Shown here one piece after another: positions 1 to 7,784 of a stretch of 64,000 nt of DNA. Source of the DNA: 21-14-0-10-47-8 sp966211795 (GTDB lineage: Bacteria > Bdellovibrionota > Bdellovibrionia > Bdellovibrionales > Bdellovibrionaceae); assembly GCA_966211795.1 (NCBI GenBank), contig CBIHNW010000001.1:402242-466241 (forward strand), given 5' to 3'. The position numbers were made by a program, and so were the translations under genes. Below the pieces are notes generated by a model. The model did not search any database and had not been told where the DNA came from. It worked only from the letters and a program-made list of their open reading frames with translations. How positions within the stretch are numbered: position 1 is the first letter of the stretch; every line of letters begins with the position of its first letter.

Positions 1-418
1 TTCGAGTGCTAGATTTAAACTGTTTCGGAAACAGATCCATGAATTCATTCCATCCATCGTTGTGTGCCCGGCCCTTTGAATTATCAGGCAGGTCCGAATG
101 CACAAGTGTCATCAGCGTTCCTTCGTCCGTTTTTTTGAAAGTCACGGTGACCGTCGTTTCAAGGCCTTCGGTGTAGGGCGACATCCAGGTGTGTTGGATT
201 CGGCGCGAGCGTTCTAGCTTTGTGAAGCGGCCATAGTGAGGGGTGCCGTGTACCAACCAATAAAAAAATCCATCGACTTTGGGATTCAGTAAGATCTTCT
301 CGCCCATATTCCAAGGAGTCCCTTTGATTTTTGGATTGAGCCACGCGCTGTAAACTTTTTCCGGAGTGGCCGTGATGGTGCGTTCGAATTTCAAATCGAC
401 GGTTTTTGGTGATTTCAT
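1..418 (-). CDS. AHSA1-type SRPBCC protein (partial, C-terminus off window)
   Basis: Reading right to left from an ATG at 418, an open frame runs off the window edge, so 139 codons are visible. The start reads MKSPKTVDLKFERTI and continues with TPEKVYSAWLNP, the usual opening of AHSA1 (activator of Hsp90 ATPase homologue 1-like) proteins. GWNEFMDLF near the window edge matches the conserved C-terminal helix, so only a few residues are probably missing. These START-fold proteins bind hydrophobic ligands; most have no known substrate. The start codon overlaps the stop of the upstream ArsR gene in an ATGA (415-418), which indicates translational coupling. The ArsR protein is therefore its likely regulator. 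Confidence 0.85.
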   Translation of the reverse strand, partial: MKSPKTVDLKFERTITATPEKVYSAWLNPKIKGTPWNMGEKILLNPKVDGFFYWLVHGTPHYGRFTKLERSRRIQHTWMSPYTEGLETTVTVTFKKTDEGTLMTLVHSDLPDNSKGRAHNDGWNEFMDLFPKQFKSSTR

Positions 419-750
419 TTTCGTTTCTTCTCCTTGTTTTTCTTGGGTTCGAAATGTTTGGCGAATTGATCCAGGCGATCATTCCAGAATCGTTCGTACA
501 GATGCGTCCACTCGGCTACTTCGCGCAGGGGATCGCCTTTTAAAGAAATGAAAACTTCGCGTCCTTGCTTTTGGCGTTCGATCAGTCCAGCCCTTTCCAA
601 AAGCTTGAGGTGCTTGGTCACTGAATTGAGCGCGGTATCGAAGGGTTGGGCAATTTCGAGAAATCCCGCCGGCCCATAGGACAGCTTCTCGATAATGGCC
701 CTTCGAGTGGGATGTGAAATAGCGGTCAGGACGTTCGATAATTGATCCAT
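415..750 (-). CDS. ArsR-family winged-helix transcriptional regulator
   Basis: This 111-residue protein starts MDQLSNVLTAISHPTRRAII, the typical ArsR/SmtB opening. A winged helix follows (VTKHLKLLERAGLIERQKQGRE, about residues 44-65, given here as a region). No CxC-type metal motif is seen at the recognition helix, so it is not an obvious metal sensor. The tail is very basic (KKNKEKKRK). It overlaps the downstream AHSA1 gene by 4 bp. Its own promoter overlaps a perfect inverted repeat, which suggests autoregulation. There is no Shine-Dalgarno before the ATG, and the predicted -10 lies only a few bases upstream, so the message may be leaderless. Confidence 0.9.
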   Translation of the reverse strand: MDQLSNVLTAISHPTRRAIIEKLSYGPAGFLEIAQPFDTALNSVTKHLKLLERAGLIERQKQGREVFISLKGDPLREVAEWTHLYERFWNDRLDQFAKHFEPKKNKEKKRK

Positions 751-754
751 TTTT

Positions 755-778
755 ATATTACACCATAAGGTGTAATAT
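755..778. promoter_or_regulatory. Candidate ArsR operator (10-4-10 inverted repeat)
   Basis: A perfect inverted repeat, arms ATATTACACC and GGTGTAATAT with a 4-base spacer, sits directly upstream of the ArsR start codon at 750. Its size and position fit an ArsR dimer site used for autorepression. Confidence 0.65.
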
Positions 779-785
779 ATTGCAA
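757..785 (-). promoter_or_regulatory. Candidate sigma-70 promoter of the ArsR-AHSA1 unit
   Basis: On the minus strand, TTGCAA (785-780) and TGTAAT (762-757) are separated by 17 bases. The -10 lies inside the inverted repeat at 755-778, so a bound repressor would block it. Transcription would start almost at the ATG. Confidence 0.45.
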
Positions 786-905
786 GGCAAATTATTGAGG
801 AACGTCGAATTTCGAGAATTTGAAATTGGAACCGAGACCCGCTCGGTTTCTCTAACGTCGGGATTTGAGTGGGGTTTCAGATAAATTCCAAGGAGGCGAG
901 AGGTC

Positions 906-1517
906 TTAAGAAGCCGACACCGCATCGATGTGCAGTTTAAAGTTCTTGTACATAGATTCAAAGATTCTTCGATCGCTCAGGGCCTTGCCCATGGCGAAGG
1001 TGCCTTCTTGGAAGGTTACGATGAATTCAGCGAGCTCGCGGGTGTTCACATTTTTTTTGAGGTAGCCTTCTTCTTTGGCGCGATCGAGATGGGCTTTGGT
1101 GTGCGCGATCCAATCATTCAGAACGGCGCTGGTTTTTTCTTTGATCGATGCATCCGATGACGACAATTCTTGTGTGAGATTGTTCAGCGGGCAACCCAAG
1201 CTGGTCAGCTCTTCATTCCAGCCGTCGAATGTATTTTTAAAACACTTTAAAATTCCCTGAAGCGGATTTTTATAAGCGGCAAGGGGCTGAATCCAGCGCT
1301 CCATGATTCCGACGCGAATGATTTCGTCGATGATGGCATAGGCCACGTGATTCTTGGTCGGGAAGTAGTGAAAGAAAGCGCCAATCGTGACGCCGGCTTT
1401 GGCTGCGAGATCGCGCACGCCAACTCCGTTATAGCCATGGCGATAAATTTCCATAAAGGAAGCGTTCAGGATGTGGGCTCTGGTTTTCTCGGGGTCCCGG
1501 GTTTTTGTCTTCGCCAT
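906..1517 (-). CDS. TetR/AcrR-family transcriptional regulator
   Basis: A 203-residue protein, the normal TetR length. The N-terminal helix-turn-helix occupies about residues 12-57 (ILNASFMEIYRHGYNGVGV, then GVTIGAFFHYFPTKN). The C-terminal ligand domain resembles the AcrR/NemR-like group. It is divergent from the DoxX-SRPBCC operon at 1658. Related palindromes lie close to its own start and in front of the operon, so it probably represses both. The inducer is unknown; reactive electrophiles are common for relatives of this group, but that is inference. Confidence 0.92.
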   Translation of the reverse strand: MAKTKTRDPEKTRAHILNASFMEIYRHGYNGVGVRDLAAKAGVTIGAFFHYFPTKNHVAYAIIDEIIRVGIMERWIQPLAAYKNPLQGILKCFKNTFDGWNEELTSLGCPLNNLTQELSSSDASIKEKTSAVLNDWIAHTKAHLDRAKEEGYLKKNVNTRELAEFIVTFQEGTFAMGKALSDRRIFESMYKNFKLHIDAVSAS

Positions 1518-1526
1518 AAAAATAAT

Positions 1527-1540
1527 ATATCACCTGATAT
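1527..1540. promoter_or_regulatory. Candidate TetR operator, proximal to the tetR-type gene
   Basis: The sequence ATATCA-CC-TGATAT is a perfect 6-2-6 palindrome 10 bp upstream of the TetR start codon. The same core, ATATCA-NN-TGATAT, recurs at 1601-1618. Confidence 0.6.
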
Positions 1541-1600
1541 CTAATAAATCCATCTATTTAGCCTTTACAACCATCTTGGTCTCAAAAAATGTCATTTACT

Positions 1601-1618
1601 ACATATCAAGTGATATGT
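1601..1618. promoter_or_regulatory. Candidate TetR operator upstream of the DoxX operon
   Basis: The sequence ACATATCA-AG-TGATATGT is a perfect 8-2-8 palindrome, 40 bp before the DoxX start codon. It shares its core with the palindrome at 1527-1540, which points to one regulator acting on both divergent units. Confidence 0.65.
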
Positions 1619-1657
1619 TATTCTGCCGATACAGTCAATCAACCAAGGAGTTTAAAC

Positions 1658-2047
1658 ATGGCAAACGGGATCTCAAAAGGAGCATTAAGGGCGGGGCGAA
1701 TCCTGAGTGGTCTGGCAATCGTCTTTCTTCTTTTCGATGCGGTGACAAAGTTCTTTATGGACAAGCTTCCGCCGGAAGCATTGGAGGCAGGGGCTGCCTT
1801 GCAATGGCCGGTCGAGAAAATGCCTTTGGTGGGAATGATTCTTTTGATTTGCACTCTTCTCTATATCATTCCGAGAACATCGGTGCTTGGCGCGATCTTA
1901 TTGACTGGATATTTAGGCGGAGCGGTTGCCAGCCACATTCGCGTCAGCAATCCTTTATTTACGCACACGCTTTTTCCAATTTATATCGCGGTGTTTATTT
2001 GGTTTGGTCTTTACCTTCGAGACAATCGCGTGAAAGCTTTAATTTAA
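1658..2047 (+). CDS. DoxX-like integral membrane protein
   Basis: The ATG at 1658 is preceded by AAGGAG (1645-1650) and gives 129 residues; an upstream in-frame ATG has no ribosome site. Four hydrophobic segments are visible (about residues 12-32, 55-75, 78-97 and 105-123), with short loops and a basic C-terminus, the DoxX/DoxX-like layout. Such proteins often sit next to stress or detoxification genes, but their chemistry is poorly known. It is the first gene of a three-gene operon with two SRPBCC proteins; the gap to the next gene is 12 bp. TetR control is likely from the operator at 1601-1618. Confidence 0.82.
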   Translation: MANGISKGALRAGRILSGLAIVFLLFDAVTKFFMDKLPPEALEAGAALQWPVEKMPLVGMILLICTLLYIIPRTSVLGAILLTGYLGGAVASHIRVSNPLFTHTLFPIYIAVFIWFGLYLRDNRVKALI

Positions 2048-2059
2048 AGGAGAAGACAA

Positions 2060-2470
2060 ATGGGAAAAATCACTGTTGAAGCTGTTGTTGCAGCAAACCC
2101 GAAAAAAGTTTGGGACGCTTACGTCGAACCCCAACACATCACCAAATGGAATTTCGCTTCGGATGATTGGCAATGCCCAAGTGCCCAAAATGATCTCAAA
2201 GTCGGCGGCAAGTACGCGGTCCGCATGGAAGCCAAAGATGGCAGTTTTGGTTTCGATTTTGAAGCCATCTATGATGAAGTTCGAATTCAAAAGTCTTTGA
2301 CCTACACCATGGGTGACGGGCGACAAGCCACAACCCAGTTTGAAGACCTGGGTGGCAATACCAAAGTGACGACGACTTTTGATGCGGAAAAAATGAATTC
2401 AGAAAAAATGCAAAAAGATGGGTGGCAAGCCATCTTGAATAATTTCAAAAAATACGTAGAAACAACTTAA
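2060..2470 (+). CDS. SRPBCC (START-like) domain protein
   Basis: A 136-residue protein with a good ribosome site (AAAGGAGA) before the ATG. Family features are VWDAYVEPQHITKWNFAS near the N-terminus, a VGGKYAVRMEAKDGS strand region, and the terminal helix QAILNNFKKYVE. It belongs to the AHSA1-type group related to polyketide cyclase and YndB. The cavity ligand cannot be read from sequence. It is cotranscribed with the DoxX protein upstream and a second SRPBCC gene 11 bp downstream. It differs clearly in sequence from that neighbour, so the pair is not a recent duplication. Confidence 0.88.
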   Translation: MGKITVEAVVAANPKKVWDAYVEPQHITKWNFASDDWQCPSAQNDLKVGGKYAVRMEAKDGSFGFDFEAIYDEVRIQKSLTYTMGDGRQATTQFEDLGGNTKVTTTFDAEKMNSEKMQKDGWQAILNNFKKYVETT

Positions 2471-2481
2471 AGGAGACTTTT

Positions 2482-2925
2482 ATGCCTGGAACAGTGACAT
2501 TACACCGAATTATCGCAGCGCCACCCGAGCGCGTTTATAAAGCATTCATGCATGCCGGCGCTTTTGCAAAATGGCTTCCACCTCACGGCTTCTTCGCGAC
2601 GGTTCACGCGATGGAGGCAAAAGTTGGCGGCTCCTATAAAATGTCGTTCACGAATTTGACAACGGGGCACAGCCACTCGTTTGGCGGAAAATACGTCGAG
2701 TTGGTTGAAGGTCAAAAGATAAAGTACACCAGCCGCTTTGATGATCCCAATATGCCAGGAGAAATGCACAATTCGATCACCCTGACCAAATCGATCGCGG
2801 GAACCGAAATCAAAGTTGTGCAAGAGGGAATCCCAGACATGATTCCAACCGACATGTGCTATCTCGGATGGCAGCAATCGTTGGATCAGCTGATCGCCCT
2901 AGTGACCCCCGAAATCAATCAATAG
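2482..2925 (+). CDS. AHSA1-type SRPBCC protein
   Basis: A 147-residue protein preceded by AAAGGAGAC. It starts with TLHRIIAAPPERVYKAF, then AFAKWLPPHGFFATV, KVGGSYKMSF and the C-terminal GWQQSLDQLIALV, all standard AHSA1 landmarks. It is the last gene of the DoxX operon. A short GC-rich hairpin follows at about 2926-2937. The function is unknown beyond ligand binding by the START-like fold. The three-gene set under TetR control suggests a response to a small hydrophobic or reactive compound. Confidence 0.88.
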   Translation: MPGTVTLHRIIAAPPERVYKAFMHAGAFAKWLPPHGFFATVHAMEAKVGGSYKMSFTNLTTGHSHSFGGKYVELVEGQKIKYTSRFDDPNMPGEMHNSITLTKSIAGTEIKVVQEGIPDMIPTDMCYLGWQQSLDQLIALVTPEINQ

Positions 2926-2940
2926 CCGCATTTGCGGTTT
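2926..2940 (+). terminator. Weak hairpin after the DoxX-SRPBCC operon
   Basis: CCGC-ATTT-GCGG follows the last SRPBCC stop at 2925 at once and is followed by TTTCC. The stem is short, so termination is uncertain. Confidence 0.3.
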
Positions 2941-3069
2941 CCTGAAAAAACTGCATGCCGTCTTCAAGACATTTTTATTGAGCGGCTTGATTGAATGAAG
3001 GGCCTGTTGTAGGTTTGGTGCCCGCCATCTCTTCTCGCGAGCACCCAATTTTTTCGACTGGAGTCTTCA

Positions 3070-3837
3070 ATGAAGGCCGCTTTCATTTTGATTATCGTTT
3101 TCGTGACCTCTCGTTTGTGGGCTGCCGAGAACGTGCAGGTGCACACGCCGCGCGGGACAGACGTGACCGTGACTTTGCATATTCCGACGGGAAGCAGTCT
3201 TCCGGCTCTGGTGGTGGCGCCGGGAACGAGCTGCAATTCGAAAGGTCCTTTGTTCGAGACGATCGGCATCAATGGACTTGAAAAGCATTATGCGATCTTT
3301 CGTTTCGAGTGGAGCTACTGTGGAACGGCCAGTGAACATCCATCCGCTGGACTAAAGAATGAAATCGAAGACATGACGACGGTCTTAGAATTCGCCAAGA
3401 AACAGGCTTCGATTGATCCATCCAAGATTGTCATCGCCGGTAAATCAATGGGAAGTGGAGTGGCCTACCGAATATTTTCGCAACATCCAGAACTGAAAGC
3501 GGCTGCCCTGCTGACACCCATTTGTTCCTATACGACCGACGAGAATGACAAGCCACTGCCAGAGCCCGTCAGTGTTTGTGATCGAAGTTATCCTCATTTA
3601 AAAGAGGACCCGCGACCGATTTTAATGACCATGGGCAATCAGGATGAAAATTGTGTCTTGCCGGTCTTGTTTGATTTTCTGAAGGATTCGAAGGGAAATA
3701 TTCAGACCTTTGTTGCCGGCGGAGATCACGGTTTTCAAATTTATGATGGCAGCGGCCAAATCGACCCCCTCAAGACAGAAAATAATATCGCCACCGTCGC
3801 CAACGTTTTGTTCAATTGGATGGACCTGATATTTTAA
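3070..3837 (+). CDS. Exported alpha/beta hydrolase (dienelactone hydrolase/KANL3-Tex30-like)
   Basis: The 255-residue protein begins with a Sec signal peptide (MKAAFILIIVFVTSRLWAA, cleavage near residue 19). An alpha/beta hydrolase domain follows: oxyanion-region strand LPALVVAPGT, nucleophile elbow GKSMG (Ser126), acid candidate in GNQDE (Asp192) and GGDHGF (His220). The catalytic triad therefore looks complete. The layout resembles the small KANL3/Tex30-type hydrolases rather than lipases with a lid. The mature enzyme should act in the periplasm. Several Cys (55, 84, 152, 170, 195) may form disulfides there. It stands alone, and its substrate cannot be deduced. Confidence 0.8.
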   Translation: MKAAFILIIVFVTSRLWAAENVQVHTPRGTDVTVTLHIPTGSSLPALVVAPGTSCNSKGPLFETIGINGLEKHYAIFRFEWSYCGTASEHPSAGLKNEIEDMTTVLEFAKKQASIDPSKIVIAGKSMGSGVAYRIFSQHPELKAAALLTPICSYTTDENDKPLPEPVSVCDRSYPHLKEDPRPILMTMGNQDENCVLPVLFDFLKDSKGNIQTFVAGGDHGFQIYDGSGQIDPLKTENNIATVANVLFNWMDLIF

Positions 3838-3977
3838 GCATTGATCGCCTATCTATCTAAGATTCATAAAGAATTCGAATTTCCCAAAATAAATATCAAC
3901 GGCGTGAATCTAAAGCCGGTGCAGCTTGCATCTTATAGACAAATTGTGATGAGGATAAGACCTCGGGGAGTTTGAAG

Positions 3978-4592
3978 ATGAAAATGGCAGTGCGGTTTTT
4001 AACTTTGGTGGTGATGCTTTTGGCCGTGAAGCCTTTGTTGGCGGGCGAGAATCTGCCGTCTGCAAACGTGGCTGCAAAATATGCGCAGGCAGAAAATTCG
4101 AAAGGTGCCACGACATCCAATGTGTCCAGCGACGAGACTGAAGATCCGCTCGTTATCCAGAATGGTGAAGAACAGGTTCATATCAATGTGGCCAAGCTCA
4201 GGAACCCCCATGATATTTTCGTGCCGATCGCGTTCTTTGTTTTCCTGTTAGCTCTGTTTTTGGGCCGCCGGTTTTTCATGGAACGGACTCAGCAGCGAAA
4301 AATTGCTTTGCTCGAGAAGATGGTTGAAAAGGGTCAACCGGTTTCCGATGCCGTGATTCAACAAGTTTTTTCGGACGACCGAAGCCAGCGTTTTGGTCGG
4401 GGCTCGGTGGCGCGAACGATTCGGCGTGGGGTTGCCTTCACCGCGATCGGGACCGGTTTGCTGGTCTATAGCTTGCTGATGCATCACGCGGGTGGAAAGC
4501 TGGTGTTCGGGATCGTGTTGCTGGGATTGGGGATTGGACATTTGGTTTCGCATCGGTTTGAAAAAAAAGAAAACAACTCCTCTGACATGTAG
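3978..4592 (+). CDS. DUF6249-like membrane protein preceding an ECF sigma factor
   Basis: The ATG at 3978 lies 7 bases after CGGGGAG; a TTG two codons earlier is too close to that site. The 204-residue product has a signal sequence (MKMAVRFLTLVVMLLA), an acidic linker of about 55 residues, one membrane segment (about residues 80-96), a basic cytosolic stretch with ALLEKMVEKGQPV, and two more membrane segments (about 150-168 and 174-190). The basic stretch after the first segment resembles DUF6249 proteins, which are often encoded next to ECF sigma factors. The sigma gene begins 9 bp downstream, so it is probably part of the same operon and may help with sensing or anchoring. Confidence 0.65.
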   Translation: MKMAVRFLTLVVMLLAVKPLLAGENLPSANVAAKYAQAENSKGATTSNVSSDETEDPLVIQNGEEQVHINVAKLRNPHDIFVPIAFFVFLLALFLGRRFFMERTQQRKIALLEKMVEKGQPVSDAVIQQVFSDDRSQRFGRGSVARTIRRGVAFTAIGTGLLVYSLLMHHAGGKLVFGIVLLGLGIGHLVSHRFEKKENNSSDM

Positions 4593-4601
4593 GAGTTGAA
4601 A

Positions 4602-5108
4602 GTGCTCACCGATCAGGAGCTCGTTCACCGGACGCTTGTTCTGAAAGACAAGTTTTCCTATGGGCGGCTCGTACAGAAATATCAAAAAGAAATTCGCACC
4701 TACCTTCTGCGACTTTCGAAAAACAAAGAAACTGCCGATGACCTAGCGCAAGAAAGCTTTCTCAATGGCTTTCGAAATTTGGGGCAGCTGAAAGATTCCG
4801 GTCATTACCGGGCCTGGATGTTTCGCATTGCTTATTACGAATTTTTGCAGTGGCTGCGAAAGCAAAAGGCGACGGCAAGTGAGAGCATCGAAAATTCTTC
4901 CAGCTATGATGATCTTTCGGCGAAAGCCGAGCTCAATTCATTGTTAAAACATATTCGAGACGAGGAACGGGCCGCGATCATTTTATGTCTGGGGCACGGC
5001 TTCACGCACGGGGAAGCGGCCGAGCTTTTGAATGTGCCCGAAGGCACCGTCAAGTCCCTGATTTTGCGCGCCCGAGAAAAAATAGGAGTCCAAAATGGAT
5101 CATTCTGA
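4602..5108 (+). CDS. ECF-type RNA polymerase sigma factor
   Basis: I place the start at GTG 4602, six bases after AGGAG (4591-4595); the TTG at 4596 touches that site and is unlikely. The 168-residue protein has sigma region 2 (RLVQKYQKEIRTYLLRL, ADDLAQESFL, YRAWMFRIAYYEFL) and region 4 (IILCLGHGFTHGEAAELL, VPEGTVKSLILRAREK), with no region 1 or 3. It would direct RNA polymerase to a small regulon in response to a signal, probably from the envelope. It overlaps the following gene by 14 bp, the usual place for an anti-sigma factor. Confidence 0.93.
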   Translation: MLTDQELVHRTLVLKDKFSYGRLVQKYQKEIRTYLLRLSKNKETADDLAQESFLNGFRNLGQLKDSGHYRAWMFRIAYYEFLQWLRKQKATASESIENSSSYDDLSAKAELNSLLKHIRDEERAAIILCLGHGFTHGEAAELLNVPEGTVKSLILRAREKIGVQNGSF

Positions 5109-5430
5109 TTTCAAAACCAGCGAAGAATTGGGTCTCAGTGATGATGATGTTTTGTTTATGTCCAGCTTTTCAAATCGACTGCAGTTGGAACCATTCCCCA
5201 CTGCAACTGGAAAGCGAAATGGAATTCTGATCTCGGTGATGGGTCTGGCAACCGTTGCCGCGGTTCTTCTGTGGTTTGTGTGGCCCCTCGCTAGCAGTTG
5301 GGGCCAGGTTTATTTCTCCCAATTCGAATCAAGCTTTGGAGTTTCCATCAGCGTGTTATTCGGATTGATCAGTCTTTGTGTCGCATGGCTGATCGAAGGT
5401 GGATCGGACCAGGCGGGAGATCTGGTCTAA
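5095..5430 (+). CDS. Small two-pass membrane protein, anti-sigma candidate
   Basis: The ATG at 5095 lies inside the sigma gene's last codons, 5 bases after TAGGAG. The 111-residue product has an acidic, soluble N-terminus of about 40 residues and two membrane segments (about 44-66 and 80-99) with a short periplasmic loop. Position and topology match small membrane-anchored anti-sigma factors. I see no zinc-binding HxxxCxxC motif and no known anti-sigma signature, so the role is inferred from context only. The overlap with the sigma gene implies coupled synthesis of the two proteins. Confidence 0.7.
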   Translation: MDHSDFKTSEELGLSDDDVLFMSSFSNRLQLEPFPTATGKRNGILISVMGLATVAAVLLWFVWPLASSWGQVYFSQFESSFGVSISVLFGLISLCVAWLIEGGSDQAGDLV

Positions 5431-5515
5431 AAAATGTCATTCATCGAACTTTCAATCAGGGGCTTTTGCAATGCCTCAGGATCGGGTAGCGTCAGCCGTC
5501 AGAAAGGCAGGCCCC

Positions 5516-6007
5516 ATGAATGTTCAAATCATTTATCCAAACGAAAAATATTTGCCAGCCTTTCACGAAGCTTTATCAAGGGTCGCGAGCGAGCAGATTT
5601 ATATTGAAATGATCGAAGCCCCGCCGTTTGAAAATGTCTCGGCTTTTCAAAAAGCGTTGATGCAGAACAAGGGCCCTGTTTATTATGCCGTCGATGACGA
5701 GCGGGTGGTGGGATGGGCGGATGTCTTTCCCGAAGACAACCCCCGGCAATGTCACCGCGGTGGATTGGGAATGGGTCTGCTTCCGGAATACCGGGGCCAG
5801 GGTTTGGGCTCACGATTGCTGTCCATGGCTCTTGAGCATTCGAAACAGTTCGGCCTGGAAAAAGTTGAGCTCAGTGTTTTTACTTCGAATGAGCCGGCCA
5901 TAGCCCTGTACCGGAAATTTGGGTTTGAGCAAGAGGGTTTGATCAAGAAATACCGCAAGCTCAATGGACAGTATTTTGACTGTCTGGTCATGGCGAAGTT
6001 TTTGTGA
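5516..6007 (+). CDS. GNAT-family N-acetyltransferase
   Basis: The ATG at 5516 follows an AAAGGCAGG stretch and gives 163 residues, the usual size for a stand-alone GNAT. The acetyl-CoA motif A is clear: GMGLLPEYRGQGLGSRLL (about residues 84-101), with R/QGxGS. Motif B follows as SNEPAIALYRKFGFEQEG, typical of RimI/PhnO-like enzymes. It would transfer an acetyl group to an amine, but the acceptor is unknown. In-frame upstream ATG codons (for instance at 5471) would add residues that do not resemble the family. It is monocistronic between the sigma cassette and the phospholipase gene. Confidence 0.88.
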   Translation: MNVQIIYPNEKYLPAFHEALSRVASEQIYIEMIEAPPFENVSAFQKALMQNKGPVYYAVDDERVVGWADVFPEDNPRQCHRGGLGMGLLPEYRGQGLGSRLLSMALEHSKQFGLEKVELSVFTSNEPAIALYRKFGFEQEGLIKKYRKLNGQYFDCLVMAKFL

Positions 6008-6187
6008 CCTGCGATCTCGATTCTTAAATCCAGCCTCGTGATCCATCAAAGCCCACGACTTTGACTCGCAAAAAGTGGCCATTGTCTAAGTTTTTGACGG
6101 GACTTTCTCGTTCAACTCGGACAGGCCGTTTTGAGTCTTGGCGAAGGGTTTGCTTTGACTGTGTCTTTGCAAGCCCAAAGGATCCAA

Positions 6188-7750
6188 ATGACCACGAACA
6201 AGATTCCATTCTCAAAAAGACTTTTGCTTCCGCTGATCGGTGGAATGTTAGCTTTGCCTTTGGCTCAGCGTGCGTTCGCCAATCAAGTGGTCGTTCTAGA
6301 ACAGGCGATCGAATCCAAAGCGGCGCGGATGGCAAAGTTGCTAAAGGCGAACAAGACGGTCGACGCTCTGTATTTCACCGTCGAAGAAGATGAGATCTCA
6401 GTTGCGGGTCTGGCTCTGTTGCGAAACGCCGCTATCAATGGGGCTCGGGTGCGTGTGATCATCGATTCCATGCACAACAAGGTCTCGCGGGCGATGATGG
6501 CAGCACTGATTTCCAACTTGCCGGCCGGTGTTCAGGGCCGGATCGAAATTCGCGAGTTCAATCCCTTCAACATCTTTCATCCCCTGTGCTACAGCCGAAG
6601 AATGCATGACAAGTCATTGATCATCGATGGAAAGACATTGATCGTCGGCGATCGCAATGTGGCCAATGGATACTTTGACATGCCTTCGGTGGACAGCCAC
6701 GGACGACCTTTGCCCTTGTATCAAGGTTTAGACGTCATGATCGAGGGCGGGCCGTCGGTTCAGGAAGCCCAAAAATATTTTCAGGACCGCTGGGATTCGA
6801 GAGATGTCAAACCCGTGGCCTTATACGAGTTCTCGCCCGATGAAATGGATCCCGCTAAATGCGTGTATAAAAGTGCCGATAGCTTTACATGCGAGCAACG
6901 TCAGGACCAAAACCGAAAAAAAATCGTGAGCGCGACGAAAATGCTCGATCAGGCAATCGTCCGCATGAACCAGCCAGACTATCAGCAGCTGTTGCAGGAG
7001 GCCGAACAGTCTTGGGCGACGCAGGGATTTGCATCACGGCAGGTTGAATTCATTCATGATTCGGTCTTGGACAAAAAAGTTTGCAAAGGGAAATCTGACA
7101 ACAATATCGCCTCTCGTTTGTACCAAGCCATTTTGGACAACACGCAAGATAAGCTTTTGATCGTCACGCCTTACCTGACGATCACGCCAAAAATGGAAAA
7201 TTTGATTTGGGCTTTAAAAGCTAAAAATCCCAATATCCTGATTCGTTTCCTTACAAATGCGGTCGAATCCAATGACGTTCCCGCGGCGCAGGCAGGGTAC
7301 CAAGCGACCCGACAGAGGTTGATCGATGCCGGCGTACAAATTTACGAATTCCGACGTTTCGATCAAAGCCATGACATTCTTGAGACTTTGCACGCAAAAG
7401 TCGTTTTGATGGATAACAAAAAAGTTTTCATCGGTTCGTACAACTGGGATTATCGGTCCGAGCAGGTGAACAGCGAAGTGGGCGCATTGATCGAGCTCAC
7501 GGGTGACGAACACCTGCCGGCGACCCAGGACGTGCGGGATCGATTGGCGCAATTCATTCAATCTTCGACAGGCCTTGACACCAACCATGGTGGGATTGGC
7601 GGAACGGGCGGCGAGCTTCAACCCAATATCACCGCCGAAGAGGTCGACCGAGTGGCGCAACTGGTTCAACGCCGCCGTCAGTCCGCACTGTTCTGGGGAA
7701 AGCTTTTGAAGCTTCCTGTTTTAGGCGATGTGATCATGAAACAGCTGTAA
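6188..7750 (+). CDS. Exported phospholipase D-family protein (two HKD motifs)
   Basis: The ATG at 6188, after AAAGGAT, gives 520 residues with a Sec signal (MTTNKIPFSKRLLLPLIGGM, cleavage after AFA). Two complete HxKxxxxD motifs are present: HDKSLIID (His140, Lys142, Asp147) followed by GDRN, and HAKVVLMD (His402, Lys404, Asp409) followed by GSYNWD. This is the two-domain PLD fold seen in cardiolipin synthase-like and secreted phospholipases. It would act on phospholipid headgroups in the periplasm or outside the cell. No membrane segments follow the signal, unlike classical cardiolipin synthases, so a secreted lipase is possible. It stands alone. Confidence 0.88.
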   Translation: MTTNKIPFSKRLLLPLIGGMLALPLAQRAFANQVVVLEQAIESKAARMAKLLKANKTVDALYFTVEEDEISVAGLALLRNAAINGARVRVIIDSMHNKVSRAMMAALISNLPAGVQGRIEIREFNPFNIFHPLCYSRRMHDKSLIIDGKTLIVGDRNVANGYFDMPSVDSHGRPLPLYQGLDVMIEGGPSVQEAQKYFQDRWDSRDVKPVALYEFSPDEMDPAKCVYKSADSFTCEQRQDQNRKKIVSATKMLDQAIVRMNQPDYQQLLQEAEQSWATQGFASRQVEFIHDSVLDKKVCKGKSDNNIASRLYQAILDNTQDKLLIVTPYLTITPKMENLIWALKAKNPNILIRFLTNAVESNDVPAAQAGYQATRQRLIDAGVQIYEFRRFDQSHDILETLHAKVVLMDNKKVFIGSYNWDYRSEQVNSEVGALIELTGDEHLPATQDVRDRLAQFIQSSTGLDTNHGGIGGTGGELQPNITAEEVDRVAQLVQRRRQSALFWGKLLKLPVLGDVIMKQL

Positions 7751-7784
7751 CCGTTGTGGATCGTTGGCCAGATGTCTCGGATTC

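Noticed and set aside
1471..2079. Plus-strand frame over the TetR-DoxX region
   Set aside because: It spans the operators and overlaps DoxX in another frame; no ribosome site and no recognisable protein.
4596..4601. TTG start for the ECF sigma gene
   Set aside because: It abuts the AGGAG site with no spacing; GTG 4602 has normal spacing.
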